From Streptomyces cinnamoneus (GTDB lineage Bacteria > Actinomycetota > Actinomycetes > Streptomycetales > Streptomycetaceae), in contig NZ_BMVB01000006.1 in NCBI RefSeq assembly GCF_014650495.1, positions 308,554 to 372,553 on the forward strand: DNA of 64,000 nt. Direction: 5' to 3'. Position numbers and translations under genes: made by a program. The stretch's first letter is position 1. Every line of letters starts with the position of its first letter. Below are positions 25,885 to 34,313 of this stretch, piece after piece. The notes beneath the pieces are model-generated. The model was given only the letters and a program-made list of their open reading frames with translations, did no database searches and was not told the origin of the DNA.

Positions 25885-26412
25885 ATGACGCATTCGTCTC
25901 CCGCTTCGTCTCCCGTCCCGTCCCCCGGCCCGGCCGGCACGGCCCGGCGCACCGTCGTCACGACGGCCGGGGCCGCCGGCCTGGCGGCCGTGCTCGCCGC
26001 GTGCGGCGGTTCGGACGGCAAGAAGTCGTCGGACACCTCGCAGCCGGCGCCCGGCACCCAGGGGACCGGCGCGTCCGGCGGCTCGTCCGGGACGACGTCC
26101 GAGGCGACCGGGAAGCCCGGCAAGGGCGAGGCCCTGGCCACGACGGCGGAGATCCCGGTGGGGGGCGGGAAGGTGTTCGCCGACCGCAAGGTGGTGGTCA
26201 CCCAGCCGGCGAAGGGCGAGTTCAAGGCGTTCTCGGCGGTCTGCACGCACCAGGGGTGCCTCGTGAAGGAGGTGACGAACGGGACCATCAACTGCCCGTG
26301 CCACGGCAGCAAGTTCTCCGTCACCGACGGCAGCGTCCGCACCGGCCCGGCCCGCAAGCCGCTGCCCCCGGAGCACGTCTCGGTGAGCGGGGACTCGCTC
26401 ACCCTGGACTGA
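25885..26412 (+). CDS. Rieske [2Fe-2S] lipoprotein
   Basis: A 175-residue exported Rieske protein. The N-terminus has a twin-arginine signal, ARRTVVTTAGAAGLAAVLAAC, merged with a lipobox, so the folded cluster protein is probably sent by Tat and lipid-anchored. A Gly/Ser/Thr linker leads to the Rieske domain with CTHQGC and CPCHGSKF, which provide the Cys-His/Cys-His ligands. Its electron partner is unknown and no oxidoreductase adjoins it. ATG 25885 follows GAAGGA. A perfect hairpin downstream separates it from the convergent gene. Confidence 0.93.
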   Translation: MTHSSPASSPVPSPGPAGTARRTVVTTAGAAGLAAVLAACGGSDGKKSSDTSQPAPGTQGTGASGGSSGTTSEATGKPGKGEALATTAEIPVGGGKVFADRKVVVTQPAKGEFKAFSAVCTHQGCLVKEVTNGTINCPCHGSKFSVTDGSVRTGPARKPLPPEHVSVSGDSLTLD

Positions 26413-26474
26413 TCTCTCGCGGTCAGTACGAGCCGGTACGGTCGCCGGTACGGTCCGGTGCAGCACATCGGCGC

Positions 26475-26505
26475 GGCGCGGACGCGGTCCCGCCGCGTCC
26501 GCGCC
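26475..26505. terminator. Bidirectional terminator after the Rieske gene
   Basis: Perfect 13-bp stem GGCGCGGACGCGG / CCGCGTCCGCGCC with loop TCCCG between convergent genes. Short direct repeats of CGGCCCTGAGCGCC type follow. Confidence 0.85.
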
Positions 26506-26569
26506 CGGCCCTGAGCGCCCGGCCCTGAGCAGCCGGGCCTCAGCGACCGGACCCGAGCGCCCGGGCCCC

Positions 26570-27214
26570 TCAGTGCTGCCGTCGTGGGTGTCGCCAGTCG
26601 CGCACGAGCGCTTCGGTGGTGGTGACGGTGGCGACGAGAGCGAGCGTGTGGCGGACCATCGCCGCCGTGTAGTCGGCGGGCACCCCGGCGATGGCGTCCG
26701 CGGGCACGACGGCGGTGTAGCCAAGGTTGACGGCGTCGAAGACCGCGTTGGGTATCGCGACGTTGGCCGAGACGCCGGTGACGACCAGGGTGCGGCAGCC
26801 GATGTTGCGCAGCAGGGCGTCCACGCCGGTGCCGGCCAGTGGTGAGAGCCCGTGCAGCCGCCGTACGACGAGGTCGCCGTCGCCGACCGGGACCGGGTCG
26901 GCGATCCGGACGGCCAGGGTGCCGGTCAGCTGTTGCACGGGCAGGCGTTCGGCGATGCGGAAGAGGTGGGCGTTGCGGCTGGCGCCGCGGCCGTCGGGGC
27001 GGCGCTCGGCGACGGCGTGCACGACCTGCACGCCCGCCTCGTGCGCCGTGGCGACGAGCCGGGCGACGTTGACCAGCGCCCCGGAGGCACGGGCGACGGC
27101 GGCGAGCTCGGGCAGGGCGCTGTCGGGGCCGACGACTCCGCGCTGACACTCGACGGTCAGCAGCACGGTGGTGGCCGGGTCGAGCCCGTCGGCGATCCGG
27201 TCCTGCGGCGCCAT
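26570..27214 (-). CDS. Isochorismatase-fold protein lacking the catalytic Cys
   Basis: A 214-residue cysteine-hydrolase-fold protein. All three catalytic positions are substituted. The Asp of the usual (V/I)DMQ motif is Glu22 in LLTVECQRG. The Lys position reads Arg in LVVRRLHG (118-119). The nucleophile Cys of GVxTNVC is Ala153 in VTGVSANVAIPNAV. The fold is otherwise intact, so it is unlikely to be an ordinary isochorismatase or amidase; a binding or altered function is more likely. ATG 27214 follows GAGGGAG. Confidence 0.85.
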   Translation of the reverse strand: MAPQDRIADGLDPATTVLLTVECQRGVVGPDSALPELAAVARASGALVNVARLVATAHEAGVQVVHAVAERRPDGRGASRNAHLFRIAERLPVQQLTGTLAVRIADPVPVGDGDLVVRRLHGLSPLAGTGVDALLRNIGCRTLVVTGVSANVAIPNAVFDAVNLGYTAVVPADAIAGVPADYTAAMVRHTLALVATVTTTEALVRDWRHPRRQH

Positions 27215-27368
27215 GGCGCTCCCTCGTCGGGTCGTGCACGGGTGGGGTCGGGGCGCGTGAGGGTAACGGGCATTGCGCGCCGGGGGAAGAGGGCCCACTC
27301 TTTCTGACAGTCAGTCAGGTACGGACAGTCGGATACGCACGGAGATACGAGAGGGCGGGTGGTGGACG

Positions 27369-27845
27369 ATGGCCGTCACGCAGCGGCGGGGCCGCCGGAT
27401 CATGATGACGCCGACGGAGCTCGACGCCTTCCTCACCGCGGCGCACACCTGCCGGGTGGCGACGGCCGGCCCGGACGGCCGGCCGCATGTGAGTGCCCTG
27501 TGGTACGTGTGGGACGGGCGGGCCCTGTGGCTGTACTCGCTCACCCGCAGCCGGCGGTGGGCCGACCTGCTGCGCGACCCGCGCCTCGCGGTCGTGGTCG
27601 ACGACGGCCGGGAGTACGGCGAGCTGCGCGGAGCCGAACTCTCCGGCACGGCCGTCCCCGTCGGCGAGGCACCGCGCCGGGGCGCGGCCTGCCACGAGCT
27701 CGCCGCGCCGGAGCGGCTGTTCGCCGCCAAGTACTTCGGCCTGGACGCCATGCCGCACGACGGCAGGCACGCCTGGCTCCGCCTGGCCCCCGAGACCGTC
27801 GTCTCCTGGGACTTCCGCAAGCTCCCGGCCGCGGGCGGTCGCTGA
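27369..27845 (+). CDS. Pyridoxamine 5'-phosphate oxidase-family (flavin/F420 split barrel) protein
   Basis: A 158-residue split-barrel protein. TPTELDAFLTAAHTCRVATA, then GRPHVSALWYVWDG and SRRWADLLRDPRLAVVVDDG, are typical of small FMN- or F420-binding oxidoreductases in actinobacteria. The C-terminus ends TVVSWDFRKL. Substrate unknown. ATG 27369 is preferred; GGGCGGGTGG precedes it. It is co-directional with the methyltransferase 87 bp downstream. Confidence 0.85.
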   Translation: MAVTQRRGRRIMMTPTELDAFLTAAHTCRVATAGPDGRPHVSALWYVWDGRALWLYSLTRSRRWADLLRDPRLAVVVDDGREYGELRGAELSGTAVPVGEAPRRGAACHELAAPERLFAAKYFGLDAMPHDGRHAWLRLAPETVVSWDFRKLPAAGGR

Positions 27846-27932
27846 GCACCGGCGGGGCGCCTGAACGGGGCGAGGAGTGGGTAGCACAGACATGTCCGGC
27901 AAATGGCCATGTACGCGCCCTGCGAGGGACCC

Positions 27933-28967
27933 ATGAGCGATACACCTCCCGACCCGGAACACGGCCCGGCTCTCGACCGGCTCCTGCAGACCGCCACCGG
28001 CTTCATGGCGTCGAAGGTCCTGCTCGTCGCCGTCAGCCTCGGCCTCTTCACGGAGCTGGCCGAGGGCCCCCTGGACGGCGACGCCCTGCGGGCCCGGCTG
28101 AAGCTGCACCCCCGCTCCGCCCGTGACTTCTTCGACGCCCTCGTCGGCCTCGGCGCCCTGGAACGCACGGACGGCGCCTACGCCAACACCCCCGCCACCG
28201 CCCACTACCTCGTGCGCGGCAGGCCCGCCTACGTGGGCGGGCTCCTGGAGATGAGCGACACACGGATGTACGACCTGTGGGGCAACCTCGCCGAGGGCCT
28301 GCGCACGGGCGCCCCGCAGAACGAGATCAAGACCGGCGAGGAGGGGATCTACGCCTCCCTCTACGACGACCCCGAGCGCCTCGCCGTCTTCCAGCAGGCC
28401 ATGACCGGTCTGTCCATGCGCTCGGTGCACGCCCTGACCGAAGCGGTCGACTGGTCCCCCTACTCCACCGTCGTCGACGTCGGCTGTGCCGAGGGCGCCC
28501 TGCTGACCCACCTGCTCCAGCGCCGGCCCCATCTGCGGGGCACCGGCTTCGACCTGGCCGCCGTGGAACCCACGTTCCGGCGCGGGCTCGAACGCTCGGG
28601 CCTCGCCGACCGCCTCTCGTTCCTCGCAGGCGACTTCTTCGCCGGTCCCCTGCCCCGCGCCGACGTGCTGGTCTTCGGGCACATCCTGAGCAACTGGGCG
28701 CTCCCCAAGGCCAAGACGCTCCTGCACAAGGCGTACGAGGCGCTGCCGGAGGGCGGCCGCGTCATCATCTACGAGACGCTGCTCGACGACGAGCGCCGGG
28801 AGAACGTGCCGGGGCTGCTCATGAGCCTGACCATGCTCCTGGAGACGCCCGGCGGCTTCGAGTACACCGGCGCCGACTGCCGTGCCTGGCTGGCGGAGGC
28901 CGGATTCCGGGAGACCCGGGTGCAGCACCTGGCCGGCCCCGAGTCGATGGTGATCGGGCGCAAGTGA
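27933..28967 (+). CDS. SAM-dependent O-methyltransferase (acetylserotonin/plant-type)
   Basis: A 344-residue methyltransferase with an N-terminal dimerisation winged helix, ATGFMASKVLLVAVSLGLFTELAEGP, and the SAM-binding VVDVGCAEGALLTHLL. FGHILSNWALPKAKTLL sits in the position where this family usually has a catalytic His. Members methylate phenolic or polyketide hydroxyls. No biosynthetic genes adjoin it except the preceding split-barrel gene. The ATG at 27933 follows GAGGGA; an in-frame ATG at 27903 is also possible. Confidence 0.9.
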   Translation: MSDTPPDPEHGPALDRLLQTATGFMASKVLLVAVSLGLFTELAEGPLDGDALRARLKLHPRSARDFFDALVGLGALERTDGAYANTPATAHYLVRGRPAYVGGLLEMSDTRMYDLWGNLAEGLRTGAPQNEIKTGEEGIYASLYDDPERLAVFQQAMTGLSMRSVHALTEAVDWSPYSTVVDVGCAEGALLTHLLQRRPHLRGTGFDLAAVEPTFRRGLERSGLADRLSFLAGDFFAGPLPRADVLVFGHILSNWALPKAKTLLHKAYEALPEGGRVIIYETLLDDERRENVPGLLMSLTMLLETPGGFEYTGADCRAWLAEAGFRETRVQHLAGPESMVIGRK

Positions 28968-29005
28968 CACCCGCCCCGGGCGACGCCCGCCCCGGCCCGA
29001 CCGGC

Positions 29006-29090
29006 GGATCCGGCGCCGGAATCCACGGATCCGGCGCCGGAATCCACGGATCCGGCGTCGAAGCCGGGGGTCGGGCGTCGAAGCCGGGGG
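29006..29090. repeat. Short direct repeats downstream of the methyltransferase
   Basis: Tandem copies of a ~21-bp unit containing GGATCCGGCGCCGGAATCCAC are followed by two copies of GTCGAAGCCGGGGGTC. The BamHI-like GGATCC element recurs three times. Noncoding, between two converging genes. Confidence 0.7.
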
Positions 29091-30110
29091 TCAGGCCGGG
29101 GCCGCACCCGGACGGCCGTCCGTGCGGCCGTCCAGGCGGCCCTCCATGTGACCGTCCAGGCGGCCCTCCGCGCGACCGTCCGGGCGGCCGTCCGCGCGTA
29201 CGTACTCGATCAGGCGCGCGTAACTGTCACCGGCGTGGCCGGCCGCGACCGCCCGGTCGGCCAGATCCCGGAACAGCTCCGCCGTGCGGGAGTCGATCCC
29301 CCGGAGCCGGCACGCGTGGACGAGGACGTCCATCGTCATCCGGTGGAGTTCGAGGGGGAACTCCCCGCTCGGATAGTGCCCCGAGTCGATCTGCGGCGCG
29401 TACGCACGCATGAAGAAGCGCACGGTCTGCATCCAGCGGTCGGCCACCTCGGTGTACGCCGTTGCCGATACGTTTCCTCCGGGGCCGTCGGCGCCGATGA
29501 GCGCCACCGTGTGCAGCCAGCCGGTCAGAGTGGACCACATCAGGCCCAGCAACGCCGTGTCATAGACGGAGGACAGGGCGGTGTCGGCACCCACGTGCAG
29601 CGGCTCACCCAGGGCGGCGAGCGTCGCGCGGTGCTCCTCGAAAGCGGTCGGCGAACCGGCGTAGAGCTGGAGGAAGCCGCGGTCACCGACGCCGGACGGG
29701 GTCGTCATGATCACCCCGTCGAGATAGCCGGCTCTGCTGCGCTCCGCCCACACGGCCGTCTCCCGCGCATGGACCGGCGAACCCGAGGTGAGGTTGACCA
29801 GCGTCCGGCCCGCGAGCTCGCCGGCCAGGGGGCCGACCACCTCGTGGACCCCGCCGTAGGACGACAGGCAGATCACCACCAGCGGGCTCGCCGTCACGGC
29901 CTCGGCGGCCGACGCCGCCGCCACGGCACCCCGCGCGGCGAGGGCGTCGGCCTTGCCGCGCGTGCGGTTCCACACCGTCGTGCGGTGGCCCGCGTCCACG
30001 AACGCGCCGGCCAATGCCGCACCCATCGCCCCCAGACCGAGGACGGTCACCTCGGCGCTCACCCCGATGCTCACGTTGGCGCTCTCGTTGACGCTCTCGT
30101 CGGTGCTCAC
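29091..30110 (-). CDS. NAD(P)-dependent oxidoreductase, imine-reductase/beta-hydroxyacid dehydrogenase type
   Basis: A 339-residue dehydrogenase with the N-terminal Rossmann motif VLGLGAMGAALAGAF and VWNRTRGKADAL, NADPH-binding in style, and the helical C-terminal dimerisation domain with LLGLMWSTLTGWLHTVALIG. This layout matches Streptomyces imine reductases and their 6-phosphogluconate-dehydrogenase relatives. The last ~30 residues are a degenerate repeat of (D/E)GR(P/L), for example DGRPDGRAEGRLDGH, encoded by repetitive DNA and probably a recent expansion. GTG 30110 follows GGGGGGAA; an upstream in-frame GTG at 30146 is less likely. Confidence 0.85.
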   Translation of the reverse strand: MSTDESVNESANVSIGVSAEVTVLGLGAMGAALAGAFVDAGHRTTVWNRTRGKADALAARGAVAAASAAEAVTASPLVVICLSSYGGVHEVVGPLAGELAGRTLVNLTSGSPVHARETAVWAERSRAGYLDGVIMTTPSGVGDRGFLQLYAGSPTAFEEHRATLAALGEPLHVGADTALSSVYDTALLGLMWSTLTGWLHTVALIGADGPGGNVSATAYTEVADRWMQTVRFFMRAYAPQIDSGHYPSGEFPLELHRMTMDVLVHACRLRGIDSRTAELFRDLADRAVAAGHAGDSYARLIEYVRADGRPDGRAEGRLDGHMEGRLDGRTDGRPGAAPA

Positions 30111-30204
30111 ATTTCCCCCCGAGTCCCCTATAAGCGAGACAACCACCAGCTAGTCGGCGTCTCCGTAGGTTTCTTCCCTCATGGGACTCTTCCACTCATT
30201 CCAC

Positions 30205-31110
30205 TCAGGAACCGATGGCGGCTCCGGCGGTACGGAGCGCGTCGACGGCGGCGCGGACCGAGGGCCTGCGGTCGGCGTCCACGCGCCAGATCGCGAAGAC
30301 CCGACGGCACATCGTGGGGCGCACGGGCACGATGCACACCCCCTCCGGCACCGGACCACGGCCCAGGCGCGGCGCGACGGCGATGCCGAGGCCGGCGGCG
30401 ACGAGGGCGAGCTGGGTGGGGTGTTCGTCGGCCTTGTGTCCGATGCGGGGCTCCACTCCCTTGCCGCGCAGGGTGAACAGCAGCCAGTCGTGGCAGAACT
30501 CGCCCTTGGGCCAGGAGATCCACTCGTCCTCGGCGAAGTCCTCCAGGGCGACCTGCTCCCGGCCGGCGAGCGGGTGGCCGGCGGGCACGGCGACGTCGAC
30601 GCGGTCGTCGAGGAGCGGGGCCTTGGCCAGCTCCTCCGGCACCGGCAGCGGCTTGTTGTACCAGTCGAGGACGACGGCGAGGTCGATGTCCCCGCGCACC
30701 ACGCGGGAGACGGCCTCGTCCTGCTCCATCTCCTCCAGCCGGGCGCGCAGGTGGGGGTGCTCGCGACGCAGGGCGACGAGGGCCGCCGGGAACAGGCCAC
30801 GGGCCGCCGTGGCGAAGGTGCCCAGCAGGAGCTCACCGACGGCATGGCCGTGCTGGGCCTCCAGGTCGGCCTGGGCCAGCTCCACCTGGGAGAGGATGCG
30901 CGAGGCGTGCTCGACAAGCAGCCGCCCGGCGTCGGTCAGCCGCACTCCGCGGCCGTTCTTGGCCAGCAGTTGCTGCCCGGTCTCCCGCTCCAGCTTGGAC
31001 AGTTGCTGGGACACGGCGGACGTCGTCACATGGAGCCCGTCGGCGGCGGCGCTGACGGAACCGTGGCGGGCGACGGCATGGAGGGTACGCAGGCGCTCCA
31101 GGTTCAACAT
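30205..31110 (-). CDS. LysR family transcriptional regulator
   Basis: A 301-residue LysR regulator. The N-terminal winged helix-turn-helix is LRTLHAVARHGSVSAAADGL, then TTSAVSQQLSKLERETGQQLL, and the substrate-binding domain begins near GELLLGTFATAARGLFP. The effector is not predictable. It is divergent from the EamA exporter at 31184 with a short shared region, the normal LysR arrangement, so it probably controls that exporter. ATG 31110 has no strong ribosome binding site. Confidence 0.93.
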   Translation of the reverse strand: MLNLERLRTLHAVARHGSVSAAADGLHVTTSAVSQQLSKLERETGQQLLAKNGRGVRLTDAGRLLVEHASRILSQVELAQADLEAQHGHAVGELLLGTFATAARGLFPAALVALRREHPHLRARLEEMEQDEAVSRVVRGDIDLAVVLDWYNKPLPVPEELAKAPLLDDRVDVAVPAGHPLAGREQVALEDFAEDEWISWPKGEFCHDWLLFTLRGKGVEPRIGHKADEHPTQLALVAAGLGIAVAPRLGRGPVPEGVCIVPVRPTMCRRVFAIWRVDADRRPSVRAAVDALRTAGAAIGS

Positions 31111-31183
31111 GTAAGCAATGCTACGGGATGCTCGCTACATTTATTCGCTTGTTCTAATGAGTACGACCCGTCATCGTAGTCAC

Positions 31184-32254
31184 ATGAGCACCGTCACCAC
31201 TCCCGAGCAACCCTCTGCTTCTTCCCACAGAACAGCCCCTTCGACATCTCCTTCCGCCCCTTCCTCTGCTTCCGCCCCTGCCGCCCCGAACGGCCAGGGG
31301 CGTTCCGCCGTGGACTGGCGGATCCGCTTCGGTGCTCTCTGCCTCATCTGGGGGTGCAGCTATCTGTTCATCAAGGTCGGCACCGATGGTTACCCCCCGG
31401 CCTTCGTGACCCTCGGGCGGATGCTCTTCGGGACGGCGGTGCTCGTCGTGGCCCTGATGATCAAGCGGGAGCGGCTGCCGCGCGCGCCGCGTACCTGGGC
31501 CCACCTCTTCGTGGCGGCGGTCCTCCTGAACGCCCTGCCGTTCACGCTCTTCGCCTACGCCGAGACCACCATCCCCTCCACCCTGGCCGGCATCTGCAAC
31601 GCCACCACCCCGCTGTGGGGCATGCTGCTCTCCCTCGTGGCCCTGTCCGACGACCGCCCCACCCGACGCCGGATCGCCGGGCTGGGGCTCGGCTTCGCCG
31701 GCGTGCTCACCGTGCTCGGCGCCTGGCAGGGCTTCTCGGGCCAGGACCCGGCCGGTACCGCCATGGCACTGATCGCCTCGGCCAGCTACGCCGTCGGCTG
31801 GGTCTACGTCCGGCGCACCCTGTCGAACACCGGCGACTCCAACCTCTCGCTGTCCGGTGGCCAACTGCTCGTGGGCACGGTGCAGATGGCCGTCGCCGCC
31901 CCGGTACTCAGCCCCCTGCCGTCGTCCTTCCCCGTGGTGCCGCTGCTGGCCGTGTTCACGCTGGGAGCTCTGGGCACCGGCCTGGCCTTCCTCCTCCAGT
32001 ACGGACTGGTCGCCGAGGTGGGCCCGACGACCGCGACGCTCTCGACGTACTTCATCCCGGTCGTCGCGACCGCGGCGGGCGTGCTGTTCCTCGGTGAGGA
32101 CCTCGCCTGGAACACCCCCGTCGGCGCGGTGATCGTGCTGGCCGGCGCGGCGCTCACCCGGAGCAGGCCCGGCAGCGCCCCGAAGCCCGCCCGGCCCGAA
32201 CGGGCCCGCTTCCGCCGCGCCGGCCGGGACCGCACCGGCTCCGCTCAGTCGTAG
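31184..32254 (+). CDS. EamA/DMT family transporter
   Basis: A 356-residue drug/metabolite transporter with about ten membrane helices in two EamA repeats: FGALCLIWGCSYLFIKVG starts the first, and GTAMALIASASYAVGWVYVRR starts the second. The first ~45 residues are a Ser/Pro/Ala-rich cytosolic tail and the last ~30 are basic. Exporters of this family handle amino acids and metabolites. ATG 31184 is chosen, with 31157 as alternative. Divergent from its likely LysR regulator. Confidence 0.88.
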   Translation: MSTVTTPEQPSASSHRTAPSTSPSAPSSASAPAAPNGQGRSAVDWRIRFGALCLIWGCSYLFIKVGTDGYPPAFVTLGRMLFGTAVLVVALMIKRERLPRAPRTWAHLFVAAVLLNALPFTLFAYAETTIPSTLAGICNATTPLWGMLLSLVALSDDRPTRRRIAGLGLGFAGVLTVLGAWQGFSGQDPAGTAMALIASASYAVGWVYVRRTLSNTGDSNLSLSGGQLLVGTVQMAVAAPVLSPLPSSFPVVPLLAVFTLGALGTGLAFLLQYGLVAEVGPTTATLSTYFIPVVATAAGVLFLGEDLAWNTPVGAVIVLAGAALTRSRPGSAPKPARPERARFRRAGRDRTGSAQS

Positions 32255-33576
32255 CGCCCCACCGACATCGCAACGGTCGCGGCCGCCAGGGCGTCCGCGA
32301 CCGTCCCTATCTCCTCCATGGCGAGCGTCGACACGGTCAGCCGCACGGCCGGCCGCGACGCGACCCGGAAGCGCGCGCCCGGCGCCACGGCCCACCCCGC
32401 GTGCAGCAGCCGCGCCACCGCTCCCGTCTCGTCCGGCACCGGCAGCCATACGTTCATCCCGCTGCGCCCGTGCGCCTCGACGCCCCGCTCGCGAAGTGCC
32501 CGTACCAGCGCGTCGCGCCGCCGCCCGTAGGCGCCCGCCACCGCCACCGTGTCCACGGCCCCGCTCCGCCACAGGTGCAGCACGGCGTCCTGCAGCACAT
32601 GGCTCACCCATCCGTGCCCCAGCCGCTGCCGCCCGCGCACCCGGTCCACCGTGACCGCGTCACCGGTGAGCACCGCGAGCCGCAGATCGGGCCCGTACGC
32701 CTTGGCGACGGAGCGGACGAACACCCAGTGGTCCGTCCCTCCCGCGAGGGGGTGCAGCGGGAGGTCGACGATGCCGTGGCCGTGGTCGTCCTCGACGAGC
32801 AGGACCTGGGGATGGCGGGCAAGGACGGCCCGCAACGCCCGGGCCCGCGCCTCGCCGACGGCCGCTCCCGTCGGATTCTGCGCCCGGGCGGTGACGATCA
32901 GCGCCCGCGCACCCTGCTGCAGCGCCCGCTCGGTGTCCTCGGGCAGGGGTCCGTCGTCGTCGACCCCCACGGGCACCGCGCGCAAGCCGAGCGCCGGGAC
33001 GAGATCCAGCAGGCTGCCCCAGCCCGGGTCCTCCACCGCCACCGCGTCCCCCGGCCGCAGATGCGCCGCCAGCACCCGCTCGATGCCGTCCAGCGCCCCC
33101 GAGGTGACCGTCATCGGGCCGTCCGGCACCCCGTCCCGCGCGAACATCTCCCTGGCCATGCGCTCCAGATCCGTGTCGACCGCCGGCGTTCCGTACAGCA
33201 CGGGGTCGCGCCGGGCCCGCTCGGCCGCGGCGGCGAGCGCCTCGCCGAGCGGGGGCAGCAGCGCCGGGTCGGGGTTGCCCGTGGAGACGTCCCGGACCCC
33301 CTCCGGCGCGTCCACCCGGATCAGCTCACGCGGGGTACTGGCCGGGCGCTCGCGCACCCGGCTCCCCCGCCGGCCCGCCGTCTCGATCACCCCGCGGTCG
33401 CGCAACGTCCGGTAGGCGGCCGCGACGGTGTTGGGATTGACGCCGAGCTCCACCGCCAACTCCCGCATCGGCGGCAGCAGTTCGCCCGGCGCGAGCTTGC
33501 CCGCACCCACAGCACGCTCCACGCTCGCGGAGATGTCCGCTGCGCGACGACCCTCGATCCGATACTCTCCTAGCAC
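32245..33576 (-). CDS. MocR/GntR-type regulator with aminotransferase domain
   Basis: A 443-residue MocR protein. The N-terminal GntR winged helix has LLPPMRELAVELGVNPNTVAAAYRTL and the large domain is a PLP aminotransferase fold class I. The PLP lysine lies in RSVAKAYGPDLRLAVLTG and the cofactor-Asp in LLVEDDHGHG. MocR proteins sense PLP or amino compounds. It is divergent from a split-barrel flavoprotein, with a palindrome between them. The GTG at 33576 has no ribosome binding site, suggesting a leaderless transcript. Its 3' end overlaps the EamA gene by 10 bp. Confidence 0.93.
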   Translation of the reverse strand: MLGEYRIEGRRAADISASVERAVGAGKLAPGELLPPMRELAVELGVNPNTVAAAYRTLRDRGVIETAGRRGSRVRERPASTPRELIRVDAPEGVRDVSTGNPDPALLPPLGEALAAAAERARRDPVLYGTPAVDTDLERMAREMFARDGVPDGPMTVTSGALDGIERVLAAHLRPGDAVAVEDPGWGSLLDLVPALGLRAVPVGVDDDGPLPEDTERALQQGARALIVTARAQNPTGAAVGEARARALRAVLARHPQVLLVEDDHGHGIVDLPLHPLAGGTDHWVFVRSVAKAYGPDLRLAVLTGDAVTVDRVRGRQRLGHGWVSHVLQDAVLHLWRSGAVDTVAVAGAYGRRRDALVRALRERGVEAHGRSGMNVWLPVPDETGAVARLLHAGWAVAPGARFRVASRPAVRLTVSTLAMEEIGTVADALAAATVAMSVGRYD

Positions 33577-33587
33577 AAAGCAAAGTA

Positions 33588-33599
33588 TGCACTAGTGCA
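33588..33599. promoter_or_regulatory. Candidate MocR operator
   Basis: Perfect 12-bp palindrome TGCACTAGTGCA in the 35-bp gap between divergent mocR and the split-barrel gene. Being the only dyad there, it is the likely regulator site. Its half-site TGCAC recurs in the palindrome at 15395. Confidence 0.6.
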
Positions 33600-33611
33600 A
33601 TGAGGAGCGCA

Positions 33612-34313
33612 ATGCCTTCTTCCACGGTCTCCCCCACCGCCGTCGAGCAGGCCGGGGCGGGGCAGTACGAGCGGACCGAGCGCACCACCCCCACCCGCAG
33701 CCGTGACCGCGCCTCCTACGACCGCGCGCACATCCACGCGATACTCGACGCGGGCTACGTCTGCCACCTCGGCTTCGTCCGCGACGGCGCTCCCGTCGTC
33801 CTCCCGACGCTCTACGGGCGCATCGGGGAGCGCCTCTACGTGCACGGCTCGACCGGATCGCGGCCGCTGCGCGCCGCCGGGGAGGCGGAGGAGCCGGGGA
33901 TGCCCGTCTGCGTCACGGTCACCCACGTCGACGGTCTGGTGCTGGCCCGTTCCGCCTTCCACCACTCCCTCAACTACCGTTCGGTGGTGGTGCACGGCAC
34001 CGCACGCCGGGTCACCGACCCGGCCGAGCTGTCCGCCGCCCTCGACGCCCTGGTCGATCAGGTCGTACCGGGCCGGGCGGCCGACTCCCGGCCGGCGTCG
34101 GCCAAGGAGCTGGCCGCCACGGCCGTGCTGCGCATCGATCTGGAAGAGGTGTCGGCCAAGGTCCGCACGGGCGGCCCCAACGACGATCCCGAGGACCTCG
34201 CCCTGCCGTACTGGAGCGGTGTCGTCCCCGTGGCCCCCGCCTACGGCGCCCCGGTCCCGGCCGACGACCTCGCCCCCGGCATCGCCGTCCCGGACTACCT
34301 CACCGGCCGCTGA
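33612..34313 (+). CDS. Pyridoxamine 5'-phosphate oxidase-like flavoprotein
   Basis: A 233-residue split-barrel protein related to FMN-binding PNPOx/NimA-like enzymes. [22 protein letters not shown] and [16 protein letters not shown] mark the cofactor-binding barrel, and [19 protein letters not shown] follows. ATG 33612 sits 4 nt after GAGGAG. The neighbouring MocR regulator, which carries a PLP-binding domain, suggests a role in vitamin B6 or amine metabolism, but this is inference. It overlaps the convergent EamA gene by 14 bp. Confidence 0.88.
   Translation: MPSSTVSPTAVEQAGAGQYERTERTTPTRSRDRASYDRAHIHAILDAGYVCHLGFVRDGAPVVLPTLYGRIGERLYVHGSTGSRPLRAAGEAEEPGMPVCVTVTHVDGLVLARSAFHHSLNYRSVVVHGTARRVTDPAELSAALDALVDQVVPGRAADSRPASAKELAATAVLRIDLEEVSAKVRTGGPNDDPEDLALPYWSGVVPVAPAYGAPVPADDLAPGIAVPDYLTGR

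Noticed and set aside
25634..25888. 84-codon ORF before the Rieske gene as a small peptide gene
   Set aside because: No ribosome binding site, no motif, chance-like Arg/Ser/Pro composition, and it runs into the Rieske start.
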